Source of the DNA: Aphis gossypii
Taxonomy: Eukaryota > Arthropoda > Insecta > Hemiptera > Aphididae
NCBI RefSeq assembly: GCF_020184175.1
Contig: NC_065533.1
Span: forward strand, 9,260,695-9,324,694
DNA length: 64,000 bases
Reading direction: 5' to 3'
The stretch's first letter is position 1. Each line of letters begins with the position of its first letter. The notes beneath the pieces are model-generated. The model was not told the origin of the DNA. It saw only the letters and a program-made list of their open reading frames with translations, and made no database searches. The translations under genes were made by a program, and so were the position numbers. Of this stretch, positions 1 through 12,600 are shown in pieces.

Positions 1-3000
1 AAAGTTGGTATTGTGAAATTAAGTCAGTAAAATGTAATTGTGTAACCTTATCAATGCAAAATGGATTACGACTCATAATTTTTAGAAAAATTATATTTCA
101 AATTTATGTTAAGCTATTGAAGTCCTGTTAAGTTAAAAAAAAATTATAATAAGATATCTTGCTATATTGTGGCTATCATATAATGAATAATTATATTCTA
201 ACATTAATTATGTAATTTAATTAAACTTTATGATTACCTATTTGAAACTGGTAAACTCTGTAGTTTTACTACGCGGAATGTTAATAAATAAATAAATCCA
301 TGAACACATTCACTTATATAATACAACTATACAAAATGATGAATACATACATATTACTACATAATATACTATATACATAGTTGAAAATTGTGTTAAAATA
401 TTCGTATTGTGATTCAGTGATAAACTATATAGAACTTAGGGAGAAAGAAGTCGAGTCCACACTCATCTCCTCTCATTTCAATTTAAATATTAGTTTAATT
501 TATAATATGTTTTCACACCACCAACATGTAATCTAATAAAAAAAAATATGTATATCAAACAATACATTAACGAGAAATTTCAAAAATTACCATTTTAAAA
601 TACTCTAATATTTACTTTAAGTTAAAATACTAGAATTAACATTGTGGTGTGATAATATTATGTATTAGAAAAACGGAAAAAATACACCCTGGTTTAACTT
701 ATAATTATACTATTTTATTAAATTATTTAACACACCAATAAAATTAAAATTATAATACCTATCTAGGCATAATATTATAGTTTTTACTTACTATATTACA
801 AATTAAATAATTTGCCTTTTATCATGTACATATTTCATATATTATATGCTTTGTATCTATTTACCTAAAATATTTTAAGTATTCTGTTAGTTATGATACA
901 GGAATCGAAAATCATAGAAGCTAAAATAGGCAAATATGCAAAAAAAAATTATTCAAAATTCCGAAAAAAAAATCTAATGTTGCTTATAATATGTAAAAAA
1001 TAAATGTAAAAATAAATGTACAGTTAATACTTAACAAACGTAACAGAAAAACGGTTGGTATTTTAACAGTTTAATTCTTAACTGTTTTTTTTTTTACATA
1101 TAAGGGTGTATTCCAGCTTATCTATAACACAGATTACTGTAACTAAATATGTTATTTGATTAAATGTATTCAATAATAATGAGACAAATCATCAAATTGT
1201 GTATCAGCCGATTTTTAATCATTTTATATAAACAAAAATTAGTAGTAGGCGTAGAACGAACGTGTATATTAAACCGTTATTTATACCACTTGTCGTAGAT
1301 TTGTAGACTTGTAGTGTATAGTCTTTACCTCTTCGTGACAAGTGATTCCATACGACACACTATTGTACATGTGTATTTGCATTATACATGTATCACAACG
1401 ACGACAGCCGGTCAACAATGTGATGATAATTTAAAAAATAATTTTCCAAAAATAACAAATCGGAAAAAAAAACATTCGTAGGCGTTGACGTCAGTACTCA
1501 CGATGCGCCCCCCCCCCCGCAACCTAAGCTACCAAGTCGAATTTTATTTCTATAAATATTTTTTTTCTTCATTTGATCGATACCGCGCGTAACCGCGGGT
1601 ATTCGCGTGACCATCGCGCGGTTACCGAAATCCGCATGGACAACAATACACGTAATATTATCAACACATTTTTATATTACGTTCGAGTCGGAATACGTCA
1701 CGAGTCACGACCGACTATTTGTACGTATTATATTATATATGTTCATATACACCGGCACCGTATAATAATGTACTTATCGGTTTCGTCATCATATTATATC
1801 GTGTAATACGATGATTGCTTCGCCGCCGCGCTAATACAACAATATTATGCGTGTTGTGTTCTATAGGTAATACTGCGACTGTCGTTGCACGTGTGTACAT
1901 CTCGAAACGCGTCCTTGCAATCGAGACGAAAGTCCCGAAAAAAGTAACCGTATTCTATTATATATATACGTACACGGTATGGTTACGTTCGAGCAAACGA
2001 AACGCGTCTTCAATTTTTAACAAAAATCACGTTTTTATATCAAAAAATCCAGAACCATCGTTGATTAAATCATTATAAATTTTGTTATCCTTACAAAAAT
2101 AATTTATTAATAAAATAATTAATAATATATTTTTTTGAAAATTCGTTTCGCACAAAAATAATAATTAAGCAGGTAGGTATATTATATTGATTGCAGTGTA
2201 GTGTGTGTAAGTATTGAGAAAAACGGCATGTTTAAAAAAATAACCTTTAACAATGTATACATGCCTTTGTTAAAAGGCCGAGCTTTACGTGTCGTGTTTT
2301 TCTTGCGTATACCTTAGTCTTTATGCATAATATATTTTAATATTATTCATTATTGATCGTCCGCGACCAATGAACCCGACCCGTGGCTCTCGCCGAAATC
2401 CAAAAGTTTTTAAATTAGGTATACCTACGAATAGAATCGGTCAAATTACACACTTTTATTTATTCATAGGTACATGTTATTTTTGAGTTTTTAGTACTAT
2501 ATACAATATATTATCGTATTATATAATATTATTAGAATTCATATCATATACTTGCCTATGTATGCAATTCATATATCTAAGAAGCACTCGTTTAAAACGT
2601 AAACAAATTCTTATTGTGCAGCAAGTGTGTGAATTACAAACAATATGACATTACCTATATATATCTTCACATAATATGGTACTATGTACCATGTATAATA
2701 TATAACATACATGTATATCGTATTTATCATATAAAAGAAAGTCAACGGTAACATACCTTCATCGTTATAAACAAATGTTTTTTAACGAGCACTTCGACGT
2801 GTTTTCTTCTTCCCAGGAAAAAATGTCGACATCATCATAATTATTATTATTCGTGTTTCGTGTGCAGTTAGTTTTGCTGCCCGAGCACTCGGACACATAT
2901 TATATGAAACTAAACGTAATTATAGGTACGCGCACTTACGTATTATATCACGGAGAACGGTGTATACCTACGCAGATACATACGATAGACTTATAAGTAA

Positions 3001-6000
3001 ATTAACTTTTATTATTTAACTATTTTGTTAATAATTCTGCGATACCTCTATACAGAGTGTAAGTCCTAATCAGTGGATATCAGTCCTCCTCCGTGTTATG
3101 ATGATATAATATTGTGCAGAACGGTAAGCCACCAATAATGATTGCCGTCAATCTCAGCGAGTGATTAAGTCATCGAACGGCTGAGCGCCAAATGTGTCAT
3201 CGTCGGAGATGGTAAAAGAACGCGGTAACAGCATTATTATTATGACGATCATAATATAATATTATGTCGTTATACAACGAAAACAAATAACAATCAATAA
3301 TTAAAAAGAAAAGAATGAAAATTATAAGCGAAGGGCAAAGAAGTTACTTGTGTGATAACAACGACGATTTGTATAATAATAATAATAATAATAATTGTAT
3401 ACACAGCTGTATAATAATAAATATATAATGATAATAGCGCCGATATAATATTGGTGCCCGTGAAGATACTTTCATTATGTAATAAAATATAAAGTGATAA
3501 TGTTGGAAATAAAAATCTCAATTATAATTTTCGACGCTGTGAAATTGCCAACACACTCATTGTTAATGGCCGATGGGATATACCTAATTCAACCACAACG
3601 CAATAATAATCGTGTAAAATCACTGCCCTCTGACCCGAAGAGCGCATGAATTATAGGTATGCAGATATTATAGCGTTAAGTATTTTTAATTGTTATTATT
3701 AAAATAAAGTGGACGAAAAGAAACGATGATGACTGATCGTCATTTTTAAACTATGAAAATGCGAGAAATCGGTGTAATCAGTGTAAAAAATTATTATAAT
3801 TTATAATGAATAATATGTATGGGTAACAAGTAAATATAATAATACCCTATACCCTATACTCTATAGTATATAGATAGAAGTAGAATACAGCTCGATGGTT
3901 TTCAAGTGGTTAATAAATGATCAAATATCGTTTATTGTTTCAATTCCAAAGAATTAACGTAGTAGCTGTAGACATCATTTAACGCAAAAGGTTCTATAAT
4001 TTTCGATATAACTGATATAACTGTTGTATATTATTATATATAGGTGACTATGTGAGGAGAGAATATTATTGTATAGTAGTACATATCGAAACGAAAGTAT
4101 TTATATACTTCGTAACAACATGACCGGATCACACATTTATAACTTATAAATTATAAGCATTATTTTTTCTGTTTGATCTATAATGAGTGACACTTTAGTG
4201 CATTTAGTTACACTTAGTACTTACATTATACTTTTGTACTTATACTATTATTCGTATCAATTTAGGACTTTATCGTAATTAAAAATAGTTGAATTCTCTT
4301 TTCGCATATTTTGAAATTATTATTGAGGTTTTAGATTTTTTTTACGAATTGAACGTCATATTTAATTTGTCTAGTGTTATAAAAAAAAGGTTTCATATAA
4401 CAAAACCTTATTTAAACTAATCAAACTTATATAAGTTATACTTGTCTAGAAATTTATAATGGGTATATAAATCCTAGTTACTACTCTAATTAGTTATATA
4501 AATCTGTTAAAGAAAAAATAATTATAAATGATGGTACCTACATAATCGTTCTAATATATCTATTATCTACTGTTGTCCATAAAATTGTTTAGATGCAGCC
4601 ATTTTAAATTGTTCTCTGTTAATTTGTGTTATTTCTCTTGAAATAAAAAAGATACTAAATGTAGAAAATTAAATACATTAATTTTGATTGTTTAATGTTA
4701 TTATTTATGTTGTATTATAAAATATAGGTAACAATTGCTTTAATTTAAATGTGTGAAAGTAGAATAAAATAGTTTATCATCTGCTTGATTTATTTATAGT
4801 TGACTCATACACTGTAATAATATTGCTAAATATATGAGTTTGTGACCTTCCTTAATCTTACTTCACCAATGTACAATATAATAATATTATATGTAAGAAC
4901 TATAGAACTATGTGCATTGTATAGAAACAGTGTAAAATGATTTTTAAATTTTCTAGGAATTTAGAAATATCCTATTCTAGTGTGACTTTAAATGTAGTAA
5001 GTTCTACAAATATTATGAATCTATGAAATTTCAGTCCTAGATCCAAACCCTACAGTCCAAAATCGAATATCAACGAATGGTGTGATGATATTATTATTTA
5101 GTGCCTACCAAATATAAACCTATCAATATCGTAAGTATTATGAAAAGAATACGATACGAGTACCTACCTACCAATAGAACAGTAAATAATTATATAATAC
5201 ATTATTAGATTACTTATATATTATATTATTGGTACGTGCCTATACTTGTAATATTTGTAAACAAATTAAAATTAAATAAAATTAAAATATTACTCGTAGT
5301 TGTAGTCATGTTCTATGACACCGTCACGACAATAATATCATAATATATCATACTGTGTATCATAATATATGTATGCTGTGTATCTATATAATATATAACT
5401 ACATTGCACACCATCGCGTGGGTTTATCACACACTGCCGAGACCTTCGAATTCCATAATTGCAGGACCGTTGGTGCAGCTGCAATGGAATTTACAGTCTC
5501 TGCATTGAGACTAACAATAATAATATTCTTCTTAATGTCTATCGTACGTACATTTATTATACTAAACATATGGATACGGAATTCCTGTGTTCACAAAATA
5601 TACAATTTTAGGGCAGCATAACAAAGAGAGAAATGATATTTCTCACTCGTGCGGAAACTAACGTTTAAACAAGAATAAAATAGATGTTACAACGTTATGG
5701 ATAACAATAAATGAATATTATCAGTTGTACCTATTCACTTACGAAATTTTACACAATGTCAATCCACCTTGCACAATGTAATAAACAATCATACATAGAT
5801 AATTTGTATACCATCCACAAGTCATAGATTTAATATCGATGTTATTATCGTATAATTTATACGATACATATTATATATATATTTTATTACGTAACATTTT
5901 TGCATCTAACTTATCATAATATACGAAAACCCAATTTGAATAGGTAGCATCAAAATTAAATAATGCTATGCTCACTATACTCAGCTAGGACAGACCGAAC

Positions 6001-8280
6001 GAAATACGAACCAATTGTAAATATCCATCGCGCTATTGATCATTTTAAGATAATCATTTATAATTTGTCTTGTATAAGATATCTTATTTAATAAAGTTTA
6101 GATGTAGGTAGGTAGTAGGTACCTATATAAAAGTAATACTTATGAAAAATTAAAATTTAATATTATGTAACTTTGTGAAAACTATTTAACAAAATAATAC
6201 AGTATAATTTTTGATGCTTTTAATTTGTCTAAAATTTAATATGACACACTATAGCCTAAATATTATAATATAATTCATTTAAATTGAATTAACCGAACAA
6301 TAAGAAAATAAATAAATTCTTTCCACAGTAGTTATCGATTGACGATACCGAAAAAATCTTCCACGGACCCTTTGTCTATTATGATTACTAAACTATAATT
6401 ATAATTGTTGGATTACGCTAAGTAAAAAATAATACAATACTCGTAAAACAAATGTGAACGTAAAAAATGTGAGTTTCTATATAATGCACTCGTTTTGAAT
6501 TGGATCAATGATTATTTACTGTAGATTACCACTTATCAGATTACCACATTTGTGCGTCATGCCGATCGCTAATCGATGTCTACAAACGGGTTTGCTTTTA
6601 TATTTTCATTGTGAACTTTTTTCAATTGCTACCTATTCTCAATACTTGTGTTATAAACTGCGTGAACTACTTTAATACGCAAAATATAGTTCACGTCATA
6701 AAACTGGTTTGCTAAAATGTCCACGTGAAACCAACCAATGAACTATATAGGTACATATTATTTTTTAAAACAAGAATTTGGACAGCTATTATAGCTTCTG
6801 AGTTCTGATGTAATACATTTGTTACTTGATTTGGATTAAGGTAACATTCGCTGTACTAGCTACACATATCAAAATATGTTAATTAATAAAAAAAATGATT
6901 GAATATTACATATTTATTATATAAATATAATGCTTAGAGATGGTACTCACCTTCACGTACGGAAATGTTTGTTGTTCATACGCAATACTAATGATAAAAT
7001 AATATACAATTTCAAAAATGATAGGTTTTGTTTAGAAACATAACATTGTGCTTATATATGTATTATTTTATCTTATGGTTTTTTTATACATTTACATAAT
7101 TGTGAAAATATTAATTAATAAACTACTTGCACTGTACAGAAAAAATAATTGCAGCTTAAAACTTTCACAATATATTCATGTACCTAGTTGATTTATTTAT
7201 TTCTATAACTATGTTTAATGAAACAACAATAACAATAATGTGATAGAAATAAAATTGAAATATAAACCAAATACGAGTACCGGAAAACATACATAGATTA
7301 CCTATTTATTATACAGCGTATGATAAGCTAACAACGATGCGTACTATTCAAAATTCAGATTAGAAGACAGAAAATAAGAGTGACATAAAGTTGTCAGTCG
7401 TGAGATTATCTTAGCATTCTAAGCTACGAACAATTATTATTGTATGCTATTGCTATTTATTTCGTTTTCGTGAAAGCGTGATGATGTTATATTCATCAGA
7501 AGGTTTGAGCTTAAAGCTCCTGTTTTTCATAAATATCACATTAAAAATGTAATTTTAGTCTCGAAATTATTTATTTATTGACGTGAAAATTGAAAACTCA
7601 GAGATGTACTTACTTTATACAAATTATGATCAGAACCTAATTAAACTTATTCCATTATAATATATGTTATAACATATTATAAAATAAGATTTTTTTTTAA
7701 TAATAAACGTCAAGCCTGAGTTCATTTTTAGTCAAAAAAGAATGCCATACTATTACTCTATATTCGAATATTGAACGCACCAAAGTGAAATATATAATGC
7801 CCGCAGACAACTAGCAGAAGAAAACTATTTGGTATTGCGTTTAATAAATCCCAAGACTTTTAAAGCTTTACCTAAAGTGACATTAATGTGATGTTCAAAG
7901 TTTCCATTATGGAATATAATGTTACCGAGATCTTTATAAAATAAAACCTCCCGAATTTAAAACTAAATTTGCACCTAATTATGCTTAACACAATGATATT
8001 TTCAAAGTATTTAGATTATAACACTGCGGCTATTCAGTAGTCTCCTAGGTACTTATATAATAATACGTTAATACCTACATATTATTATGTGTTTTTTTAT
8101 AAATGCTTAGTCATTGACCATTGTCGACGAAGCAATTATAAATACACGGACACGTGTCGGCTAACGATTATCGTTTCATTAATGCGTGTAGAATGGATGT
8201 ATTTATTGTGGATACTTACTTTAAAAAGTTTAGACCCTCAACCGGAAACAACACGTAAAATACTTTAACTTGTATTCTCT
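1..8280. other. AT-rich intergenic or intronic DNA, no gene seen
   Basis: No open frame here has recognisable protein similarity, a run of compatible splice sites or a composition change like an exon. Short ORFs up to about 90 codons occur but consist of low-complexity Ile/Tyr/Asn-rich peptides expected from AT-rich DNA. There are simple repeats such as ATA runs near 3376-3396. A CpG-richer stretch at about 1240-2030 is listed separately. The region could be intergenic or part of a very long intron of a gene outside the window. Confidence 0.5.
1480..1640. promoter_or_regulatory. CpG-rich candidate promoter patch with CRE and TATA-like words
   Basis: Within an AT-rich background this patch contains a perfect CRE palindrome TGACGTCA at 1486-1493, a run of 11 C at 1508-1518, and TATAAATA at 1551-1558. 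It is followed by a CG-dense stretch at about 1579-1625 with several CGCG words. The order CRE, then TATA, then CpG-rich DNA resembles an insect core promoter read on the plus strand. No coding exon could be linked to it, so this is a suggestion from motifs only. Confidence 0.25.
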
Positions 8281-8289
8281 TGCGTTAAA

Positions 8290-8720
8290 AATACACTACG
8301 CATGACCCTGATGGTGGCCTGCCGACTCGGTGAACCGAGATTTGATTGTTTCTGCCCGGCAGTAATATGAGATTTTATGACGTTTTTTATACATAATTTT
8401 TTTTCGTTTGATTCGGTTTTTCGAGCCGCAGCAACGACAATAGTTATTACTTATTATCTAGAGACAGGCACCATCCCAAGGACTCTCTCGTCTCGTGCGG
8501 TTGTTCGGCTTTTATATTACATATTATTACGCCCATATAATACACTACAGTGTAGTGACTACACTCATTATAGGTCACGATATTAAACTTGAAGTGTAGG
8601 CGAGTTAGACCGAGTGATTTCTTATAAAACATATAGTTAATATACTTATATACCTACGGATTTTGAGCGATATCCCGCAGGTCGCAAGACCATAATATAT
8701 TGTCTACGAGTGTAAACTAG
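8290..8720. other. GC-richer island of unknown role
   Basis: This stretch has much higher GC and CpG content than its flanks. It includes a 14-base hairpin-forming palindrome CTCGGTGAACCGAG at about 8326-8339, flanked by GCCG and CGGC. Short ORFs on both strands overlap it but resemble no protein I know. It may be a non-coding exon, a promoter or a conserved element. Nothing in the sequence decides between these. Confidence 0.25.
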
Positions 8721-8744
8721 TACACGCTCTTTCGGATCGGGATT

Positions 8745-9420
8745 GCAGGGGACACATAAAAACTTAAAATTTCTATAAAAAATAATAGTGTCTATATAAT
8801 TTTTATATTTTATATTTGTATGGTTCTAAAATGAACTACTTATAAGGAATTTTGTATTGAATTTTCAAAATTTAAATACAAAAACAAAAGTTATTAGTAA
8901 GTATTTTTATCTATAAAATAGTTTGTATTTTTTTGAGATTTTGACGAATTTCATCAAAAGTTGTGGCTATGTATTTTTGATGTTTTTGTACAGATATGAA
9001 AATATTTTTTGCTGATAGATCTTGTATTAAATTTTTAAGCATTTATACTTAGCAAATAATTTTTAATGTATTTGAATTGAAAATTTCTTACGCCTATAAA
9101 TAGATAAAAAATTGTCGAAATATTTTTAAAATGTTATTGTTAATAAAATATGATAATATAAAAATATTGTGAAAAATTCAAGTATATACGGTATTCAATT
9201 TCAAATTATATAAGATTATAATAGATTTTGTCAAAAATTGGATTTACGTAAAAATTCTCGTTTTCCTTAATATTTTGTTTCTTTTTCCAGATTTTAAAAA
9301 TAAGTACTTACTGTGATTTTTTAAGTTTGACGTCTTCAAAGAACAAATTAGATTCAATTTTTTATCCGAAACTACCTCATTTTTGAAAATCAAAGCATTC
9401 TATCGATAACTTATTATACA
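8745..9420 (-). repeat. Decayed copy of the dispersed repeat also seen at 23807-25168
   Basis: The segment shares phrases with the element at 23807-25168 in opposite orientation. The word near 9019 (CTTGTATTAAATTTTTAAG) is the reverse complement of a phrase near 24270-24290, and the word GTAAAAATTCTCGTTTT near 9248 matches the inverted copy near 25738. Homopolymer-rich AT sequence surrounds these words. It appears to be an old, diverged copy of a family with several members in this window. I could not define its ends. Confidence 0.4.
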
Positions 9421-9553
9421 CAAAAAAAACATATCATAATAAGATCAATATATCCATCTCTCAACTCATTAGAATCCATAATATTAATAGAATTGTAAAT
9501 TAGATTTTTTGATAATTGTGGGATATTCAATTGTAAAAATCTGTCCAAACTAA

Positions 9554-9632
9554 CAGAGCCGTGCCGTGGGGGCCTAGGGGGCTAATATTTTTAATTTTTC
9601 CCCGGACGCTAAATCTTAACAGCATGGCTCTG
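9554..9632. mobile_element. 79-bp hAT-like miniature element with 8-bp target duplication
   Basis: The segment begins CAGAGCCGTGCC and ends GCATGGCTCTG, giving terminal inverted repeats of about 11 bases with one mismatch. The 8 bases before it (9546-9553, CAAACTAA) and after it (9633-9640, CAAACCAA) match at 7 of 8 positions. An 8-bp target duplication and CAGNG-type ends are typical of hAT DNA transposons. At 79 bp it has no coding capacity and must have been moved by a transposase supplied elsewhere. Confidence 0.65.
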
Positions 9633-9649
9633 CAAACCAAAGATAGTTT

Positions 9650-12600
9650 CGTATTTATAGTTAAGTATATCGAAACATATATTATATTAGATAGATATGT
9701 ACCTACGCGTATTTCATACTGCGTTAGGTGGTACACAATAATACGTACGCGAGTACAGTTTAGTGAGTTAATCATAACACAAACCATACCTATATTATTA
9801 TACACATTAGTACGTTACACATCGTCAACCGTACCCGTCCGTACCTATGTCCATATAGACAATTTAAGACCTATGTGGATGAACATATTATGTACAAAAT
9901 ACTGTATGCTGTAATATAATATGCTTGTATTATAATCTGTGTATCTGACTTGGTGAACTGATAAACTCGTTGTTATTTATTTTATAGCATAATATTATAT
10001 AAATAAAGCTATAAAGTTATTATATAAATTATAAAATTATTCCATAAATTATATATGAATCGACGTGGAAGAGCTCGCTGTTGAATAGGTAATCATACAA
10101 CAAAAATACCTAAACGTTTTATGTAAATACATCATACATACCTAGTTCTTTTATGCCTATAGTCTATAGTCGTTTTTATATTGTTCTCATGCAAGACAAC
10201 TGTATAACATATTTGCATATATTATATTAGGTAAATGTATTTAGTTTTAGTATCTATTATTTAAATGTAATTCACTTCTTGAGCTTTTTTAAACTGATTA
10301 TATACTTATGAACATTGAATATATTTGAATTTATTTAAAGAAACCAATAATTCAACTTTTGAAATATACCAGATACCTACACATAAAACGGCTCATGAAT
10401 TGGCTAACTTAGATATTTTGTACAACATAGGTACTAATCACATAAATAATAATAACTTTAAAGTTAAAATTATTTTGAGTTTAGATAAATCGAAAAAAAA
10501 TATAATAACTGTAGCACTACAGTAACCAATAATAACTTTCTAACATTATTGACTCCGTTTAATATTTGTATAGGTAGGCATTGTAAACATTTTATTGTAA
10601 ACACTGCATGTGCGATAAACTATAAAGCACGCATGGATAAAAAAAAAATGAAGACACTGACATTTTCTCGGGGGTGTGGTTGAGGTGACAACATTATTTT
10701 TTTAAGTACACGTAAAACCAACAAACCACCGAACGATGACCTGTATAAATGTTAAAAGTTGTCGTGTACTCACAAATTCATACAAATCACACACCTACTA
10801 AAATTTAATATTTTATATTGGTGTATACAAATTTTCAAAATCCAAATGGGACCGGGGTGATACACACATATGTAAAAGAGCATTGATCAGGTAAACAGAC
10901 TCGTGTAATAATCTCAAACTATAAAATTAACTGATTAACGCAAATTTACGTTCAAAGATTTTAACTTTGTAGTGTTGTTAGTTTTAATATTGCAGTGAAT
11001 CTACCTATTATCAAACACAATGACGTAATAACATTATTATCTGTTATTTTTACGTCGATCATACTTTTATACCTACATTAAAAAGTAAATATATTTTAAA
11101 ATAATACAATATCGGCATTTTTATATTACACTCATGTAGTCATGTATCGTTTTTAAATTGAAACATTAAAAAAACAGATAACGTACTTGCCTGCAGTTGT
11201 TTTTAAGCTTGATATGATATATAGTTTAATACTCGATTCTCTCTCGTACTAAAAACTAACAACAGTATCAGTTGTTGTCATACCTATTCATAATTCGTAA
11301 ATCTATTATACACTATACCAATGGGCTTTTTAGCTTTTTAATAAGTAATTGTTAAATTTATTTTTAACAAAATTAAAGATTATAATTATACCTATTTGAT
11401 AATTTAGTAAAAACTACACAAAATAAAACATTTTAATTAAAATAGTTTAAATATTTTAAAAATATAAAATAGTTTTAGTCTCATTTTTATGATTAACATA
11501 ACAATAAGTACAAATGACTAGGATTATGAAAACTATTTTCTGTTCGGGTATAGTAGGTAATTTTAATGAGACTCGTCTTAAGCCCCACATACTCGTAGTT
11601 CAAAGCTCATATGGTCAAATATTGTATCAAACATTATAATATCAAATATTATAATATATTAATTGACCACGTGAATGGGACTTCATAACTTTATAAGTAT
11701 TCTTATATCAATCTATTAAAGTCGGTAATATGCAATTTATTGCAAGCTGTTTTATAGTAATAAGTAATAACAAATAATAAATAACGTATACCTAACATAT
11801 CATACTGTAAAAATGTTCATAGGTACCTAAACACGATTATTTTATTTTGTGACATAAAAAATATTGTCGTATTAAATTACGTGATGTAATTAAATTTTAA
11901 ATGTAGGTATGTATTTTTTTAATTTTCAAATTATATAACGATTAAGATATAAAAAGAAGTTTGATATCACGAGAACTCTATTTGTTATTAGGCTGTAAAA
12001 CTTTTTTTCACAAGAATCGTTTATAGGTAGGTACCTAGTATAATTACTGTTGCAATTTGCATGCATCGTTTCATACAAGTGTTTCAACATTGAAAATTTA
12101 TCGAATATAACATTTGCTTGCCAAAAAGTACCTATTATGTGAAAATGAGAAAGAGAAATGAAAACAGAAAATTTAAGTCTATCGCTGAGCTTCTCACTCA
12201 CTAATTTTTACACCCAACCAACCTATGAAATAGCACCCAATTTTTATGATCTCTATATTTTCTAATAAAGTAATAGGTATGTATATAATACATAAATTAT
12301 TACAGTAAGCCATTAAATATTATTAATATTAATAGGTGAGCAACGCAATACAATTTTATATATTTTATAAATGTTCACCAATTATCGTTATTCAAGTATA
12401 AACAATGCACCTACCCACAATGCAATAAAAGTGAACGTGGCAATGAAAATGCCGTACGACATAAACGAACGAGGACTTTTGCTAATTTCAAGGATTCGAG
12501 CGACGATTACAAACGCGCATGACTTTTATTAGCGTATTTTTGACAAGCGTCAATGCATTTAATTTAATTGATTCCACTTCAAATGATATACCTATTTAAT

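Noticed and set aside
1508..1518. Poly-C run, and poly-G run at about 15858-15867
   Set aside because: Simple homopolymers; may be slightly mis-sequenced and carry no functional claim.
8310..8370. Possible tRNA from the GC-rich hairpin
   Set aside because: The hairpin does not extend to a cloverleaf and no A-box/B-box pair could be placed.
10325..10525. 66-codon ORF of mixed composition
   Set aside because: No recognised similarity, no ATG in good context, and no splice partners; might be an old remnant but cannot be supported.
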